Of a DNA stretch of 22,238 nt, positions 21,628-22,238 are shown piece after piece (position 1 is the stretch's first letter; each line of letters begins with the position of its first letter). This stretch comes from Saccharothrix sp. NRRL B-16348. GTDB lineage: Bacteria; Actinomycetota; Actinomycetes; Mycobacteriales; Pseudonocardiaceae. The notes under the pieces were generated by a model. That model was not told the DNA's origin, did not search any database, and saw only the letters and a list, made by a program, of their open reading frames with translations. The stretch lies in NCBI RefSeq assembly GCF_001280085.1, contig NZ_LGED01000279.1, positions 1-22,238 on the forward strand. Reading direction: 5' to 3'. The position numbers were made by a program, and so were the translations under genes.

Positions 21628-22238
21628 CGCGTCAACTCCGTCATCCGAGCAGCAACCTGCTCCGCCGTCGGCGACACCAACTCACCCGCAAGCCTGCCGT
21701 CCGCCAGGAACACCACCCGATCCGCCCACGCCGCCGCCGCCGGATCGTGCGTCACCATCACCACCGTCGCCGCCGACGAGTCGACAAACCCCCGCAACAA
21801 CCCCAAGACCTCACGCCCAGTCGACAAATCCAACGCCCCCGTCGGCTCATCCCCGAAGATCACCTCAGGCCGCCCCGCCAACGCCCTCGCCAACGCCACC
21901 CTCTGCTGCTGCCCACCGGACAACTCCCCAGGCCGCGCCTTCTCCCTTCCCCCCAACCCAACCCGCTCCAACACCTCACGCGCCCAACCCTTGTCCGGCC
22001 GCACTCCCGCAAACCGCTGCGGCAACAACACGTTGTCCCACACCGACAACGCGTCCACCAGGTTGAACGACTGGAACACAAACCCAACGTGCTTCCGCCG
22101 CACCGCCGTCAACTTGGGCTCACGCAACGCGCCGACATCCTGCCCCGCCAGCACGACCCGCCCACCATCCGGCAAATCCAACCCGGCCGCACAGTGCAAC
22201 AACGTCGACTTCCCCGACCCCGACGGCCCCATCACCGC
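21624..22238 (-). CDS. ABC transporter ATP-binding protein (partial, N-terminus outside window)
   Basis: The C-terminal roughly 205 residues of a LolD/MacB-type ATPase. Visible motifs are Walker A GPSGSGKST, Q-loop FQSFNLVDALSVWDNVLLP, signature LSGGQQQRVALARAL, Walker B VIFGDEPTGALD and the switch histidine VMVTHD. The frame is open to the window edge, so the start and about 30-40 residues lie beyond it. It energises the FtsX-type permease encoded next, with which it overlaps by four bases. It is not a match for the sugar importer, whose ATPase would be of the MalK/MsiK class with an extra C-terminal domain. Confidence 0.96.
   Translation of the reverse strand, partial: AVMGPSGSGKSTLLHCAAGLDLPDGGRVVLAGQDVGALREPKLTAVRRKHVGFVFQSFNLVDALSVWDNVLLPQRFAGVRPDKGWAREVLERVGLGGREKARPGELSGGQQQRVALARALAGRPEVIFGDEPTGALDLSTGREVLGLLRGFVDSSAATVVMVTHDPAAAAWADRVVFLADGRLAGELVSPTAEQVAARMTELTR

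Noticed and set aside
17990..22200. CCACC-rich plus strand as tandem repeats
   Set aside because: The pattern follows codon use of minus-strand genes rich in GTG, GGT and GCG codons; no regular repeat unit exists.
21624..22238. ATPase as partner of the sugar importer
   Set aside because: It is coupled to the FtsX permease, is of LolD/MacB length and lacks the C-terminal regulatory domain of MalK/MsiK proteins.

Overview
The window is about 22 kb of very GC-rich DNA. It has dense G/C-ending codons, frequent GTG/TTG starts, tightly overlapping operons, an actinobacterial-type ECF sigma/YciI pair, and a sugar ABC transporter with no ATPase of its own. This points to a filamentous actinomycete chromosome; a Pseudonocardiales genus such as Saccharothrix, Lentzea or Actinosynnema is my best guess (inference, no search run). 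I see no rRNA, tRNA, CRISPR array, integrase or transposase.

Region 1 (1-5.8 kb, regulation). A minus-strand operon encodes a YciI/DGPF protein, an ECF sigma factor with a long C-terminal extension, and a dihydrofolate-reductase-like protein. Next is a plus-strand LacI-type sensor domain with no visible DNA-binding domain. Then comes a minus-strand PadR repressor coupled to a HAAS-type membrane protein, with a clear inverted-repeat operator, and a divergent gene of unknown function that ends at a strong bidirectional terminator.

Region 2 (5.8-12.1 kb, galactoside use). A GH42 beta-galactosidase faces away from an operon of lipoprotein sugar-binding protein, two permeases and a LacI-family regulator. 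Between them lie two -35 boxes set back to back and two copies of one 12-bp operator in opposite orientation, so the regulator probably controls both directions. The transporter ATPase is presumably a shared MsiK-type protein encoded elsewhere.

Region 3 (12.1-14.5 kb, accessory-looking module). An HD-domain phosphohydrolase lies behind an XRE-type regulator gene that carries two compensating frameshifts. Divergent to it are a small protein resembling the start of actinobacterial primase/polymerase proteins and a coupled small protein of unknown function. This is the best candidate here for an uncharacterised system.

Region 4 (14.4-17.3 kb). An orphan ATP-grasp ligase-like enzyme has a roughly 340-bp upstream region. 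That region holds a leader hairpin and a large nested inverted repeat that ends at the stop codon of the next gene, a 420-residue protein of unknown function.

Region 5 (17.3-22.2 kb). One minus-strand operon encodes an ABC ATPase (cut by the window edge), an FtsX-type permease, a histidine kinase and a LuxR-type response regulator. Their spacing runs from overlaps of 4 and 13 bases to a gap of 4 bases. It is probably an envelope-stress or antimicrobial-peptide sensing and export unit.
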